From the NCBI GenBank assembly GCA_000442125.1, contig KE546965.1:1922001-1986000 (forward strand): 64,000 nucleotides of DNA, read 5' to 3'. Positions 46,026 through 58,935 of the stretch are shown here, piece by piece (the stretch's first letter is position 1; the number at the start of each line of letters is the position of its first letter). The position numbers were made by a program, and so were the translations under genes. The notes under the pieces were generated by a model. That model had not been told where the DNA came from. It was given only the letters and a program-made list of their open reading frames with translations, and did no database searches. Origin of the DNA: Opeltia flavorubescens (lineage: Eukaryota; Ascomycota; Lecanoromycetes; Teloschistales; Teloschistaceae).

Positions 46026-48617
46026 ATGGCGGAAGCATCGTCGACCATAGCAGGCGTAGCTTCTTTGATCGATATTACGCTGAGAGGATGCAACGTACTT
46101 TATGATTCGATTCGCTATCTGAGGAGTGAGCCAGAGCTCTCTGAGCAGCTCCGACGAACCGTTCAGAGTGTGCAGTCCGTTCTCCGAAGTCTCGATGAAT
46201 TTATCACGATCCATCGCCAACAGCGATTATCAGCAGGCTCGCCAAATTTTTTACCTGACGCAATGAATTTCGAAATCATCTCGATGAAAGCCAATTTAGA
46301 TGCACTTGCATCTTCGCTGCCAAGTCCTAATTCAAAGAGTCAACTTCGCAGAAGACTAAAATGGGTCCTCGATCGAAAAAAGATTGCTGAAGTTGTCCAG
46401 AGACTTGATCGTCATCAGGTGACTTTGATACTTGCATTACAAAGCTTCGCACAGTAAGAGCCACCAGCCACAATTGATTTCATGGTCTCCAAGCAAATTT
46501 GTACGCTATATTGAGGGTCGAAATAAGACAAAGAAGTGCAGGTCTTCTGTTCAGAACAGCTTCAGTTACTGACCATATCGATACAGACGTAAGGATATCA
46601 GCTTTCACGAGAATCTCTCTCGAAAGCTCAATAAGATCATACAGCAAAATGAAAGTGCTGCGCAGAATCTCACGTGGGGAATGGACTCCTTTCGTACAGA
46701 ATTGCAAGGAGAGGTCGAAATAATCACTCAACAGTGTGGTCGATCTCTATCTGCCCATGATAATCTTGATACAAGATTAGAAAACTTCCAAAATACTATT
46801 ACAGCGCAACAGAGCCTAGCCAATAACAAGCTTGACGCAGTCAGGGAATCAATCTCGCAAACGCAGCCAGGGGGTGATCAAGTACGCTCCAGTGTGCGAT
46901 CCAGCACTGTCCTGGCAGCTCCTACAGAGGATGTATTGGCACGAGTCTTTCGAGCAGAATTACGGCGGGTGATCATGCCAGCTGTTGAGCAGTGCTTCCA
47001 GAGTTTCAAGGCGAACTCAGACAATCATCTTGACGAAATAAGAAGAAAAATCGATCGAATGACCCAGCAATTAGAGTCTAAGTGTGGTGAAGTTGAGAGA
47101 GCTGATGGATCACCCTCCGCCGATACTTTGAATCAAGTCAGCAGTATACCTCTAGACAATAGTCAAATTCCGGCTGTGGTCTCCCCTTGCCGCTTGGGAT
47201 TCTCTACACCGGTCAGCCCAAAGAGCCAGGATGCGCCCAAGAATCGACGGAGTAAACAGTGGAGACGTTCATGGACATTCTGTTTGGCGATTGGAACGCT
47301 ATGGGTGACGATCTCGAAAACAGTTGTTGATAGGAAGACTTCGGCAGAGTTTCACATCGGAGAAGCTCCATCCTCGAACATGACATACCAAGTAACCATC
47401 GAATTTTTACCTTCCCAGATCTTGTTCCAGCTAAGGGGTCTTCTTTTATCGATTTCAAGTTCGCAAGATCAAAGGGGCTATTATCAGATCTGCCCACTCG
47501 TATCTACTTTTGCAGTGATACCCGATGACGCTGCAGTATCATTATGTGCTATAGGGAATGACGTCGAGGGTCTGAAGAGTCTTTTCGAGAGGCGGCTTGC
47601 TGCTCCTAGTGACCGTACCGGACTTGGCCGTACGCCGTTAATGGTATGTCTAGTAACACATCACCTATGAGTCCTTGGAACTTACTTTCAAAAGCACGCT
47701 ACATTCGCAGGTGCTTTAGACGCCTGCCGTTTTCTGCTAAATGAGGGCGCTGACCCTCTCGCTCTGGATGAGTAAGTCTACAACAAATGATTCCTAATTT
47801 GTGGCTTACTTATCAATTGTCGTACAGTTTAGGACATAGCTCCCTGGACCTTGCCATGTGTGTTTTTGTCCAAGATAGCCTAAAGTGGACCGCTGACTAT
47901 AGGCGCTTCGAAGCTTTGACAGAATTATTGCTGCAAGCGGATGGTGAAATCATGGAAGACTCTTCCCTCATGGCGCTTATACTCATTCTCAAAGCTCAAA
48001 CAGTTAAGGAAACCCCGGGACGGCCGATCAGTGAAAGCTTACTCAACCTCCAACGGCTGCAAGAGTTGTGGCTCAGTTTCGGCTATGACTTTCGGGATGA
48101 CTGGGAAGACCCAAGCGAACCCCTTGTTCTGTGGATCAATGCTGTACAGCATATGAATGTAAAGTTATCTAGGGAGGCTGCCAATGAAACGCTACAGACA
48201 CTACTTAAACTAGGTGCCTCTATCTGCGGTGTAGGTTATAAAGGTCTCCACCCCTTGCTTTGGATCTTTCTCTGTAAGCCGAAATGGACCGAAATAGTGA
48301 TTCGCAACTCGATCGAAATAGCGGTAGCTTTCATGCGGAATGGAGCTGATCCTTCCGCACTAACGTACAACGGTGTCTCTACATTTGACTTGGCAGAACG
48401 AGAGGGTGTGACTTCTCTATTCTTAGACGCCTTGACAGAGGCCGGCTTTGACATCTATGAAATTTGGCGTGAGACAAAAAGGCGGAAATGGTGTTTCAAC
48501 AATCCGGACCATAGTCTTGCAGAGAGCACAGCGATTGACGATGCTCAACTAGCGCCACCTGATACGAAAGGACTTGTGGCAAGAAGAGCTTTTCGTGGTG
48601 ATAGACTGGAGGAATAA
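46026..48617 (+). CDS. Helo-like/ankyrin-type protein, no NTPase domain
   Basis: A 778-residue protein from exons 46026-46453, 46602-47643, 47695-47771 and 47828-48617; introns of 148, 51 and 56 bp. Exon 1 is a helical N-terminal domain like that of fungal STAND proteins (SSTIAGVASLIDITLRG, then LSEQLRRTVQSVQSVL). Exon 2 adds helical and coiled segments (QQNESAAQNLTWGMDS, EIITQQCGRSL) and a basic linker. The C-terminal half has ankyrin-like units (RTPLMHATFAGALDACRFLLNEGADPLALDD, interrupted by introns; LGHSSLDLAM). No NACHT or NB-ARC is seen. The first intron has a CTGAC branch site. It starts like the larger gene at 28232 and may serve in the same kind of recognition pathway; both lack a nucleotide switch. 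Confidence 0.82.
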
Positions 48618-49624
48618 TTTCAGAATACACACTAACATCTGTCTTACGACCATTGTGCAGTAGACCAAAAATGCGGTAGTGGATACTACGCACATAATTT
48701 CGGTCTATCAAGTGTTATCATGCTCACCTCTATATGCACTTCATCCTGCCACGGGTCAGCTTTGAAATCTTCAAGACACTGAGAATACATGCAGACGATC
48801 TCGACCCTTGTGGCAATATCAAATCTCAACATAATGGTGACCAAGTGAATGCTTTAACTTTCTTATCTAGCTGATTGGAGCAGTGCTTACTGCTCCCCTT
48901 CCTCAATTTATCCAATCGAAAGTACATTTGGCGAGGTCCATAGTCTTCACCTGGAGCGAGAACTTGCCGGTAGACTGATTTCACACGTTGGTGCCCGCTG
49001 CTCTGCGCTTGAGAAGGGACATTCAGATGATTCGTTATTCACCAAGAGGTCGATCCCTCGTCATAAGCTTGCGTAGTGAGTAATGCATTAGGCGGAGCAT
49101 ATCATCCAGATCTCTTACAACTTGGGATTCTTCATTTTTCTCGATACATGGTCACGGCTATCAAAATATGCCCCATTGGAGATGCCCAGATAACTGCCTG
49201 CCAGAATTATGATGTATATTCTGAGGCATGGGAACGGTATCGCTCATGACAACATCTTCCAAATATCAAATGTAGTCCCTCTTACTCCATCGCGGGGTAC
49301 CCTACATGATCAACACTTCCACCATCCCAGCCTGCCATTCGGCACACGTGTGCTTGGCAGCTCGGCAGAGACGTCATTTAGCAGGGAGCCACACCATCTT
49401 CGTACTTCTGCGAGATTGAGTTTTTGCTCCGATGCAGGCCAAGCTCCTTCATATGAAGAAGAGTTGGAGCTTTCCTGCAAGATGTCTAGAGCTTGGGAGG
49501 TAGAGTCTTGGCCCTTCAATAAAAAGGTCCCAAACCCCGTCAGTATTGGAAAGATTCTAGCTTGTAAAAACAATTCCCCATCTCCTTCTTCTCCTAGTCA
49601 GCCACTTCCTTCTCAATACCTACG
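48618..49624. other. Intergenic region
   Basis: About 1 kb. The open frame at 49209-49799 overlaps the next gene in another phase and is judged a shadow. I see no gene here. Confidence 0.4.
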
Positions 49625-50878
49625 ATGCAGTTCCCTGTTGCATCAAGTTTGCTCTTTAGCTTGGTGTCCAGTGCCATCATTCCTAGTCACCGAGACCTGG
49701 GATATCATGACAAAAGAGCCAACAGTGACAGAAAATTCCTTGTCGAGCTCGGTCCGCGCCCATACTACCTTGTCAACGACATGGACGAAGGTCCCTTGAA
49801 AGAAAAGTTGCAATCCTGTTCCGAAGGGCCCTTTGAAGTCTCGGACTTTGTCTTCGCTCACCGTGGCGCCCCGCTACAATTCCCTGAACATACTTTCGAG
49901 AGCTACTCCGCCGCCAGGAGGATGGGTGCCGGTGTCATCGAATGTGATGTTACATTCACCAAAGACAAAGAACTAGTATGTAGGCATTCGCAATGCGATC
50001 TGCACACCACAACCGATATCCTGAACCGGACCGACCTGGCTGCCAAGTGCACCACCCCTTTCACCCCAGCGAGTGATAACGGAACCGAAGCTGATGCTCT
50101 CTGCTGCACCTCCGATATTACGGAAGCCGAATTCAAATCCTTATGTGGAAAAATGGACGGCTTCAACCCCAACGCAACAACAGTAGCAGAATACCTAGAC
50201 GGAACGCCCTATTTCCGCACCGACCTATACGCAACCTGCGGCACCCTCATCACCCACAACGAATACATCTCCCTCGTCGACGGCTGGGACCTCAAATTCA
50301 CCCCCGAGCTCAAAACTCCACAGGTCGAGATGCCCTTTGAAGGCTACACGCAGGAGCAATATGCGCAGGATATGATCGATGCGTACAAAAACGCAAACAT
50401 CAACCCTAGCCGCGTGTGGCCGCAATCTTTCCTCCCCGGTGATATATACTACTGGATCGCCAACGAACCTTATTTCGGCCGACAAGCCGTCTACCTTGAC
50501 GAACGCGTCGATACGCCCGAGGGATATACCAATGCTACAGCATCTATTCCTGATCTAGCATCCCGAGGTGTGCAAATCCTCGCACCAGCTTTCTTCGCTC
50601 TCACAAAGCTAGATAACGGCACTGGCGCTATCGTACCATCCGAATACGCCATGGCAGCCAAGGAAGCGAGCGTGGAGCTCGTTACGTGGAGTTTTGAGCG
50701 ATCGGGGTGGTTGAACAAAGGTGGGGATTACTACTATCAGTATGTGATGGATGCGATCAATAATGATGGGGATATGTATACGGTTTTGGACGTGTTGGTG
50801 AGGGAGGTGGGGATTTCGCACTTGTTCAGTGATTGGCCGGCGACGGTTACGTATTTTGCTAGTTGTTTTGGGCTTTGA
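49625..50878 (+). CDS. Secreted glycerophosphodiester phosphodiesterase
   Basis: A single-exon protein of 417 residues. The start gives a signal peptide ([19 protein letters not shown]). The catalytic region has the family's first signature [17 protein letters not shown] at about residue 78-94, then [21 protein letters not shown] with the acidic metal ligands and the second His, and TPELKTPQ later. It should split glycerophosphodiesters such as glycerophosphocholine into glycerol 3-phosphate and an alcohol outside the cell, which supplies phosphate or choline. Numerous cysteines (CDLHTTT, ALCCTSD, LYATCG) suggest disulfides, as expected for a secreted enzyme. Possible N-glycosylation sites (NRT, NGT, NAT) agree. 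The length is normal for fungal secreted members, and I see no break. Confidence 0.9.
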   Translation: MQFPVASSLLFSLVSSAIIPSHRDLGYHDKRANSDRKFLVELGPRPYYLVNDMDEGPLKEKLQSCSEGPFEVSDFVFAHRGAPLQFPEHTFESYSAARRMGAGVIECDVTFTKDKELVCRHSQCDLHTTTDILNRTDLAAKCTTPFTPASDNGTEADALCCTSDITEAEFKSLCGKMDGFNPNATTVAEYLDGTPYFRTDLYATCGTLITHNEYISLVDGWDLKFTPELKTPQVEMPFEGYTQEQYAQDMIDAYKNANINPSRVWPQSFLPGDIYYWIANEPYFGRQAVYLDERVDTPEGYTNATASIPDLASRGVQILAPAFFALTKLDNGTGAIVPSEYAMAAKEASVELVTWSFERSGWLNKGGDYYYQYVMDAINNDGDMYTVLDVLVREVGISHLFSDWPATVTYFASCFGL

Positions 50879-51482
50879 AGACGATGCGAAAATTAGTTTA
50901 AGGGTAAATTGCAAGTAGCGGAGATTGATGAGTGATGCTTTGACGGCCATAAACGATGCACTCAAAGGGGAAAAGAAAGACTAAAGATAGAAATGAAATA
51001 GGCCTGATAGGGATGCCTTCCNCCCCAGCCACTGGAGTTGGTTCCTAGAGTCAGCTCCTGCACATCTCGTATCACTAAAACAGCAAGATCATCCAAGCGA
51101 TTATTATGAAGACCTAATAGCATCAATGGCACTTGATAAATCTGCACAGGTCTCAGTCGTCTTGCCGTACTCCATCCCCAAAATCGGCAGATGTAAATCA
51201 CCTCTGTCCCTAAATTGAAGATGAACGTTGAGCCCAGACGTCGAAATGGTGAGCCCAGATGTCGATTCCTCGAAATGATTTTCTTCACCCCAGGTACCGC
51301 CTTCTAGAAAATAATGTGACACAACCCAAAGCGTAAAAGGATTGTAACAGAGACACCGACTATTAATAATATTAACATTCGAAAAAAAATAATTACCCTA
51401 AACACCCAAACGCAAAACAAGGGAATCACACCCCTGCAGCTATCACCCAACTCCTCCCCCATTAACCCGTAATGAATACATC
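50879..51482. other. 3' intergenic region between converging genes
   Basis: Contains one ambiguous base at 51022. I see no coding sequence. Confidence 0.45.
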
Positions 51483-54400
51483 TCACAAGACCCAATCTAG
51501 CAGCCAATCCGGTCTCGTATCCGGCGCCGGCTGTGTAATCTCACACTTGTTCCCCTTTGTCAAAAACGCTCCCTTATTACTATACTGCAAATACCTTCCA
51601 TACTTCTTGGACGACCTGATCACATCCTCCGATATCCCAGCGGGATCTTGCGGGATCCAAATCACTGACGGGGGTTCTCTGGTAACGGGATCCTGGAATG
51701 CGGCTTTGAGCTGCGCGACTCGTGCCTCTGGACTTAGATCGGTAAGTTCATCTGGGTAGCCTGCTATGGCGGCTGAGAGTTGATCGGCAATCTCACGCCG
51801 GTGGGAGATACCGGGTGGTTCTGGGAGGTGGACTTGGATGTCCGTGACTCTTGCTGCTGTCTCCTTGGCCAGCCGTGAGAGCGCTTGTCTTGCGTTGCGC
51901 GCTGTCATGGACGTGCTTTTCGTCTGTGCACTACTTTCGGCAGCACCGTCTAGTGTCCCCGGTGAATTTGATGTCGAGGTATCGGTTTCGTTGCTGTTGC
52001 TTCTTTGCTTGTCACCATCGAGAGAGATGTGGGTCTCGTCTTCGGTGACGAAGCGCCTCCGTTCGGCATCGACTGCCGCGTCCTCCACAGTGACTGGCAA
52101 GAACTCGTAAAGTGGGCGGAGATGTCGATCCATGACAAAATGAAACGCAGCAGTCAGGATCAACACGACAATCATGACGATAGCTTGATTTTTACAGGCC
52201 ACGTTGTTCTTGACGTCCCGGACTAAAAGGAAAAGGCCAATCAGGGCAATCTCCATGACGTAGATACCTGCGAAGAGCTGTGATATGGCATTGTTGAACA
52301 GCAAGCCGTGGGTGTCGATCTTGTTTCTTTGAACGTAGTAATAGTTGTGTCGATAAGCTACCCAAAAGAAGGAGAAGGTGACAGACACGAAGATCAGCAT
52401 CAACGGAGATATCACGCTGAAAATGAAGCCTGAAAGTCCAGATTAGCTGTCGATACCACGACTTTGTGTACATTGAAATCCGAAGCCATTTGAAAGGACC
52501 TTGATTGAGATGCTTACCGATGACAGCGAAATTAGTGAACAAAGAATACACATTACCCCACATCTACGTCGCGGTCAGCATTGATCAGTTGATAGGGATA
52601 TTCTGTTGTAAGATACCTGGTGGGGGATGGTGGTCTGTAACCACGCTTCTTGCCTGGGCGTCTGCGTGAACCAAGGCCAAATGGTCGTAATGTACAAAAT
52701 GCGCAAGTATTGAAATAGAATGCTGCCACTGAAACCAATCGCTTGAACAATGAGGTAATTGAAGAAATAGTTGGCAGACGTAGGGATGTTCGTCGCCAGA
52801 AGAGTCGGAACGCTGACGGGGTTATCTATGATTTGGGGCACGATCTTGACGACGCTGGAGGAAACCGCCGTGAGAAGAACCAGCTCGATAAAAAGAAAGG
52901 TGAAATAGAAGTCTTGGGTGATGACCTCACGCTTGCTCCGCGTAGGTGCACCGACTAGTACAGCGAGTTTTCGTGCCAAAGCGGGAACAACAAGCTGTAT
53001 CAAGAGCGCTAACAGAATTGATACAAGAGGACCTAGTAGAAGTCAGACGAGTTTCGATGCTAGTACTGCCGAAAGATTTACCTGATATCAAACCCAAGAT
53101 CCAGTCAGGCCAGTCTCGGAGCCAAGAAAGCCAAGACACAGTATAACTCAAACTGCTAAGCTGGGATAAAGACCCAAGGATTGTCGTTGGTAAAGCCCAT
53201 AGTAGCAACATGGCGGCGAACAGAACGAGAGCAATGCAAGTCCTCACGAGACGTCCTAGGGATGTGACGTCCATATTGGGCCAAATGACTTCGTGCGGAG
53301 CAACCTCCAGGAAACGAGGGGACATTCGACCAGCCTTGTTATGACTGACTAGACTGCAAGCCATATGTGCAGCCATTTGTCTGTCGAATTGTATGAAGGC
53401 TGAATTCTGCCTCCTGTATAGTTCATCGTTGTCTAGATTGACAAGGAGTGCGTCGATTCGGGTATTCAGACGAGCGATCTCACTCCGAAGCCAAGCAATC
53501 TTGGGGGCTTTCTTCTTTTCGCCAGCGACCCAGAATTTGAACAATGAAGTAGGCTTCCATATCTCGTTCTTACCTCGCACCAGAGAGACCTGCGAGGCGG
53601 TAGAAGGCTTCAAGTATTTGCGCCACAGCTGTTTCCCATCGGAGCAATCTTGCTCAAAGGCGTCATTGATCTTCTGTTGTGCTTGCTCAACCTGTACGTT
53701 CTCTTCGTCTCCAAGCACAAGCGAGTCTCGAATAGCCTTATCCACATCCTGTTCCTGATTAAACACCTCGCCGCTCTTGAGATATTTCTGGTTGATGAGT
53801 CGTAAGATTCGCAGCTCTTCTTTCTCCAGTGCTTGGCAAAGACCTCGACGTTGGCTGACGAGTTTTTTCAGGGTTTTGTAGTCTCGATTAACCCAGACAG
53901 TCAATTTACTGCGGTCGTCATCGTCTACAAAGACATCGTAGAGAGCTTCCAATGCCTCTTTACTCCGGTACTCTTTTGGTATGTTGGTGACCAGAATCGT
54001 CCTGGCGGAGGCTTTCAGCCTGTGCTCTGGTGACGTAAGAAAGCGTTGTCTAACGTCGATGAAGTTGATTTTCTCGCGGTACATTCGGAAAAGCGCCCAA
54101 GATACAACTATTATTGCGCAGATACAGTGCGCCCAGTATCTGTTCGTTCTTGCAGGATCTACATTCTGCCATGATAAGGTATCGAGACCGGCGACGTTCC
54201 ATTGCGCACGTTTACCATCTGAACCAGGGTGGAATCTGTTGCCTTTGCCCTTGTTGTAGTTGATAGGAAGTAGCACGGGCACAAAAAGGACCATCAAGGG
54301 GACAAAGATGATGAGTATCGCTCGAAGGAAGCGAATGAAAAAGTAGCCATCCAACCCACATTTCAGCATCAATTCTTCATCCTGAATACTAAAAATTCGA

Positions 54401-54737
54401 CGGATCCATCTGAGTGGGTCGGCCGGTACGGCTTCCACTCGTAATCGATCCTGAACAAGGTAAGTTTTCGGCTGGCTATAGCCAAATTAGTCCAGAACTA
54501 CTGAGTAATAGCAATGAGTCCTCACTAGATCCTCCGCCCGATAGCCGAACTCTTTAGCACGAAAAAAGCTAGGATCACTGCGGTGAAAAGGCCCAGATTG
54601 ACTGCGATGTTAAGTACGAAGGCTCTGAGTTGGATGCCCGCTTGAGCTTGGACATTGGCAGGCGGGCCGCCGAACAAGGTGTCAAAGGTTCCGTTACCGG
54701 TTGAATTGGTGTTGGTGGCCGTGGCGTTGGTATTCAT
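51483..54737 (-). CDS. CSC1/OSCA-like calcium-permeable osmosensitive channel (DUF221 family)
   Basis: A 1004-residue membrane protein from exons 54737-54526, 54475-53082, 53032-52617, 52563-52518 and 52429-51483; introns are 50, 49, 53 and 88 bp. The layout matches the family: an N-terminal helix (RAFVLNIAVNLGLFTAVILAFF), the IYQPKTYLVQDRLR segment, a helix FIRFLRAILIIFVPL, a large cytosolic loop with a RRM-like part (ARTILVTNIPKEYRS), and a helix-rich channel core (GLISGPLVSILLALLIQLVVPALARK, FIFSVISPLMLIFVSVTFSFFW). The core ends in a C-terminal acidic cytosolic tail. Yeast Csc1 opens on hyperosmotic shock. The tail has Ser/Thr-rich runs that could be phosphorylated. The family assignment rests on the order of these parts and the open frame through all junctions. 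Confidence 0.92.
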
Positions 54738-56057
54738 ATTGACTGCCGATGGCTGTCAAGTGGCTTTACTCGTCGCATCACAACGCTGAGAAAGGCATGT
54801 CGGTATATCGAATATGGTTGCGGCACACTGCTCAAGTATTCTAATCTGTTTACTTTCGAATTTTCAACTATGTAGGCTGCGGATGGATGAAGATAATGAT
54901 ATCAAACATAGGAGATGGGAGATTTGATGTCAAACCATCATCTGTCATGCATGCCAAGCCCACCAGCCATCCAATGCAACCGCGATGAGCTGCTTACATA
55001 AGTAGCTTTAGCCACTGCCAAGTAATCTACGTGGCGGCATGTCCCAAAGGGCTTAGCGTCGTCAAGTCTTGTTTCGCTCTAAATCCCTAGCCTTGCACGC
55101 TGCAGGCGTGGTGTGCGTGTGGATCGATGACTACATTGATTATTACAATTCTCCATTCTCAATTAGAGCTGATAGATCAAAACTTGCATACGACAATCAA
55201 CTGCTGCAGTCTATGAGTTTGCGAGAGAAATGGGGCTTACACTCTGAGGAAAGTCCTTTGCCCGTGGTGGGCCCGCAACAAGCTCTTGTCTTTTTCACAG
55301 GTAGAGACGGTATCATTAGGCATGCTAATATCTAAGGTGTTTTCCTGCCAATCGTTCGAATAATGTACATGGTAGAATACCTTCTTTTTCATATATCTTG
55401 TTTCCCTAGATCTAAATGTCTTTTCATCCTAAACAACTTGAATGAGAGGCACGAGAAGACTATCGTTTAGATAGGCAAATTCAATACTTGTAATTCATGC
55501 ATTACTACATACCAGCGGTCATCCATCTTGAGTCCAACCTTTTCTATTCATTATTGAACTTTCATGCTTTTGTCTCGCCTGTTACGATCCAATTTGCACT
55601 CATGAATGGGGCCTTTACCGGACCCTAGATGAGACTCGAAGCCTTTTTACTTTTTTCAAAATCTTGCAGAAGGGTCTCCGGATGGGGGACCTGTTTTTTG
55701 AGTCCCTAAATCAGGATAAGTCAGTCAGAGCTTGCGCATCAAAATATTGTTCATAGTCAGAAAGTTTCCATCGGACTTTGATTATTTTATTCATCTAGGG
55801 TTAATACTGTCCAAGGAAAGCAGGAGACAGCTAATGTTGATCCACTGGAACTGAAGTAAATCAACACTTCGATTTGAACGTCATTCAATGCTCAACGCAA
55901 GACGAAGGACTGATCAGACTTGGTCGGTGGACGTTTGACGCTAGCATCCTTCGAATGGCTGCCAAGGCTCTTAGCGTAAATCTGATCGTTCCCATTTCCC
56001 CTTCCATTAATACACCCTCTTCAACGTCTGAAAGCCGTACCCAGCTTTCGAGAGCAC
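54738..56057. other. Intergenic region with possible 5' exon for the next gene
   Basis: The frame of the next gene is open for about 25 codons upstream of its ATG (LQRLKAVPSFREH), so an upstream exon near 55880-56057 is possible. An 88-codon frame at 55069-55335 has no motif. I make no further call. Confidence 0.35.
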
Positions 56058-57318
56058 ATGTTTGAGAAGGACAGTTTGGTAAGTGGAGTGAAAATCGAAG
56101 CCCAGACATACCACGTACTGATGATCTTTGAAGTCGTCCACAGTGCTATGGCGGCCAACGAGCACTTGATGATCTTTGAGACGAAGCTTAAGGACCTAAG
56201 AGTCATTACAGCAACTCGAAATGCTCTCAGCAAGGGCAATCCCGCCCACATCAGTCTCGAGAGCCTAGTGGAACAGTCCACAATCTCACTTCGCGAATAC
56301 TATCTGGACCACCGAGATGATATCCAAATTTCCAATGCGGATAAGACCCGGCTCCAGCTCCTTCATAGGCTACTCTATGGCTCTAGTGAGGCTCAAATGA
56401 ATGTAATGGCCATTGTCGGTAGCGGAGAGCAGCCGGGCAGCCGTGGAGACTCCAAAGCGGCTGATGCGTTGGCTAAAGGTTCGGAGCTCAAAGAAGAAGC
56501 GGGAATGGGCGTGGCTACACTTTCGATCGCTACGGATAGTGCGGGCTCGCAATCAGGTCTTACGACAAGATTATCCAGGCAATTCCCATCTGCGAGTCCT
56601 GACCGACTCTTGGAGTTCAATGAACTGGTGATCCGGCAACGAAAATGGAAAGAAAGATTAGGGATCTTCGAACCCACAGGGGTGGGAGAAAATGCGCCAG
56701 CCACTCTGAGCATGCATGTTGATATTATGATATTTCAGAACAAAGTTCGCCGAGGAGTACCCGTAACCATCATCTGCGACGTAAAGGAGGCACCTTTCAC
56801 ATATGAAAACTTCTTTCATAAGCAAGGTCTTGGATTACGGCTCTACGTAGAGTTCATCACAGAACCAATCCTCTATTCCAAGTCGAAAAAGCACATACAA
56901 CTTGAGTTCGTCGGAGGGCCTATCAACATTCGTACGAAGAGTGATCAAGAAGGAGAGGCCATTCTTACCATGTTGAACAAATTCGAAACTATTATGCTTG
57001 AGTGAGAGCTCTCCAAGCCGACTCGATTCTGCTCATACTAACGAGTCTTTCAGGCGTGGACTTGAAAGAGCTATGGCAAGGAAAGAACGGCGAATTCGAG
57101 CACTACCATCAACGCCAAAAGGACCCTTACCTGATGTCTCATCATCGTATGAGATGTCGCTAATGACGTTTGATCTCTTACGTAAGACAGGCCGGAAAAT
57201 ACCTACGATCAGCAGGCGCAGACGTAACGGAAAAAGCATCTACAGGCGGAGTAAGATTGGTACGAGCGCATCAAAGAGAGATCCTGAGACGTTTTCCCTA
57301 TGCCTGACTGGCAACTAG
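56058..57318 (+). CDS. Conserved-looking hypothetical protein
   Basis: A 402-residue protein from exons 56058-57001 and 57054-57318, with a 52-bp intron that has a perfect CTAAC branch site and CAG end. The N-terminal half looks helical (ANEHLMIFETKLKDL, LEFNELVIRQRKWKERL) and the middle has a beta-rich segment (VTIICDVKEAPFTYENFF, LRLYVEFITEPILY). The C terminus is basic (SRRRRNGKSIYRRSK). No signal peptide or membrane segment is visible. I do not recognise a family. The upstream frame is open (see previous entry), so the true start may be earlier. Confidence 0.55.
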
Positions 57319-58112
57319 CTCTCGAAGTGTTGTACTCACTAAATATTAGAGGGATGCACCATAATGTCTTAGCTCGTCAGTGCTAGCTGGTTGTGGTCTT
57401 TGGAGTGGAGGAGAGAAAGCGGGATCTAAAATACGTAGAGTCTAAATGGAAAGACCAGATCTGTAATGTATGAGTTGGTTTAGTTATATCAACTATTATG
57501 ATACGCTTCTCTAGTCGTTTGAGTTTTTGAAACATACTTTACAAAGTCGATCATTTCTTCACTGTCTCTAGGCGAAATATTGCCAATGTTCAGGAGATCT
57601 GTGCATGTCTTTTCCGAAGTAGTGAAGTGCAGGATGCGAGTTACACATAGTCTTGGTATCGATACCTACTCCTAGGCATGTAAACAGCCAAAGCCGCTTC
57701 AGGGATTCAATTGAACCCGACATTCAGAGTTAGGTTGCAATGTAGCACCGATTCTGTCTGATTGTGGATTAACTATTCTTTCTTCCTATATCTCGCTTGA
57801 ACTCTAAGCCAGCTCTCGTATACAATTCTTCGATACGTTGAGAAGTCTTACTTAATTAATGCGAAGTACGAAATTCTTGACTGCTCATTCACTTCTTTTT
57901 GATATTCGTCAATATGCATTCATCAACGTATCTAGCCTGGCATCATCACTTCTAGTGACAAGTGAGTTATAGTCTGCCTCCACAATCATCTACCTTCTTT
58001 CCACCACTTTCAGTTATCAACTACCTCGCTGCCATCAGTGTAAGTTCCAAATATCCATTACACATTTCTTTACTTGCTGATTTCCAGGAATCAACATAGC
58101 TCCACTGCAATC
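57319..58112. other. Intergenic region with a 5'-UTR intron
   Basis: The right part carries a good intron at 58040-58087 (GTAAGT...TTCCAG) directly before the next gene, so it probably lies in that gene's 5'-UTR. I see nothing else. Confidence 0.5.
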
Positions 58113-58935
58113 ATGGCTGCAGTTGGGGCGAGAAAGCCCTTTGAGGAGAGCCTTGAGGACCTTGAGAGGCTGGCGAACATTTCCTCTAGACTTCTATCTA
58201 AGAGGAAGGAAAATGCTCAGGTTAAGAACATTTCAACACTGATCGAGCGTGGCATTACCGCGATGGAGCGCGCCTCTCATGACTACCTCCAATCCTATCG
58301 TAATCTGGAATTTTCCGACCGGGTGTCATTGGTGATCAGTAAACTGAAGGAATGTGATTGTGAAGCCGACTTTGACGCGCTGGAACAACTCCTCAAGGAC
58401 CTTCTGTACCATACACGCTTGGCTTCTGATCGGATTACGGATAGAACGGTAATGCTCACACATTAGCATTGTACGAAGGCTTTGCTGATCCAAGCAACAA
58501 CAGGTAAAGCCAATGGATATCAATAGTAACGACGAAGTCCACAACCGCAATCACAGCATGGCCGTCACGAGTGATACGAAGATCACCGAAGACGGATCTT
58601 GGGAGATGACACTCATGGTCACCTACAACGTGTGCAGCAGCTGTATATTAGGACCGGAAGTTCGATTTCCTATCCTCAAATTTGATGTTGCATCAAAACT
58701 TTTGATTCTAGGGTCAAAGAATTGTGTAATGGATCGGTATATTGGTGTCCCTGTCTTTGCTCTAGCAACGTTCGACGAGCATTACGGTCTTGTGTGCTTC
58801 ATCGATCGCATCTCCGACTTTGACAAAGAGGGAAAGACCCATCTAATTCATCAGTCAAATGTCCCAACGGCCTGGAATTTTCTCGGCCGACTTATGAAAA
58901 TGGGGGTCAAGGTGATCCAAGAATTTGACGCGTAA
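58113..58935 (+). CDS. Hypothetical protein with helical N terminus and Cys-rich C terminus
   Basis: A 255-residue protein from exons 58113-58448 and 58504-58935, with a 55-bp intron (GTAATG...ACAG). I chose the ATG at 58113 because an upstream in-frame Met (58074) lies inside a likely 5'-UTR intron. Residues 1-110 are helical and charged (FEESLEDLERLANISSRLL, FDALEQLLKDLL). The C-terminal half is beta-like, with VCSSCILGPEVRFPILKFD and NCVMDRYIGVPVFAL. I do not recognise the family. It lies 0.8 kb from another unknown gene at 56058, and the two may be unrelated. Confidence 0.6.

Noticed and set aside
46499-46723. Alternative frame between the first two exons of the second ankyrin-type gene
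   Set aside because: It reads smoothly but does not match the frame of exon 2; a 148-bp intron with a CTGAC branch site explains the segment better.
49209-49799. 196-codon plus-strand frame overlapping the phosphodiesterase
   Set aside because: It overlaps the signal peptide of a well-supported gene in another phase and has no motif.
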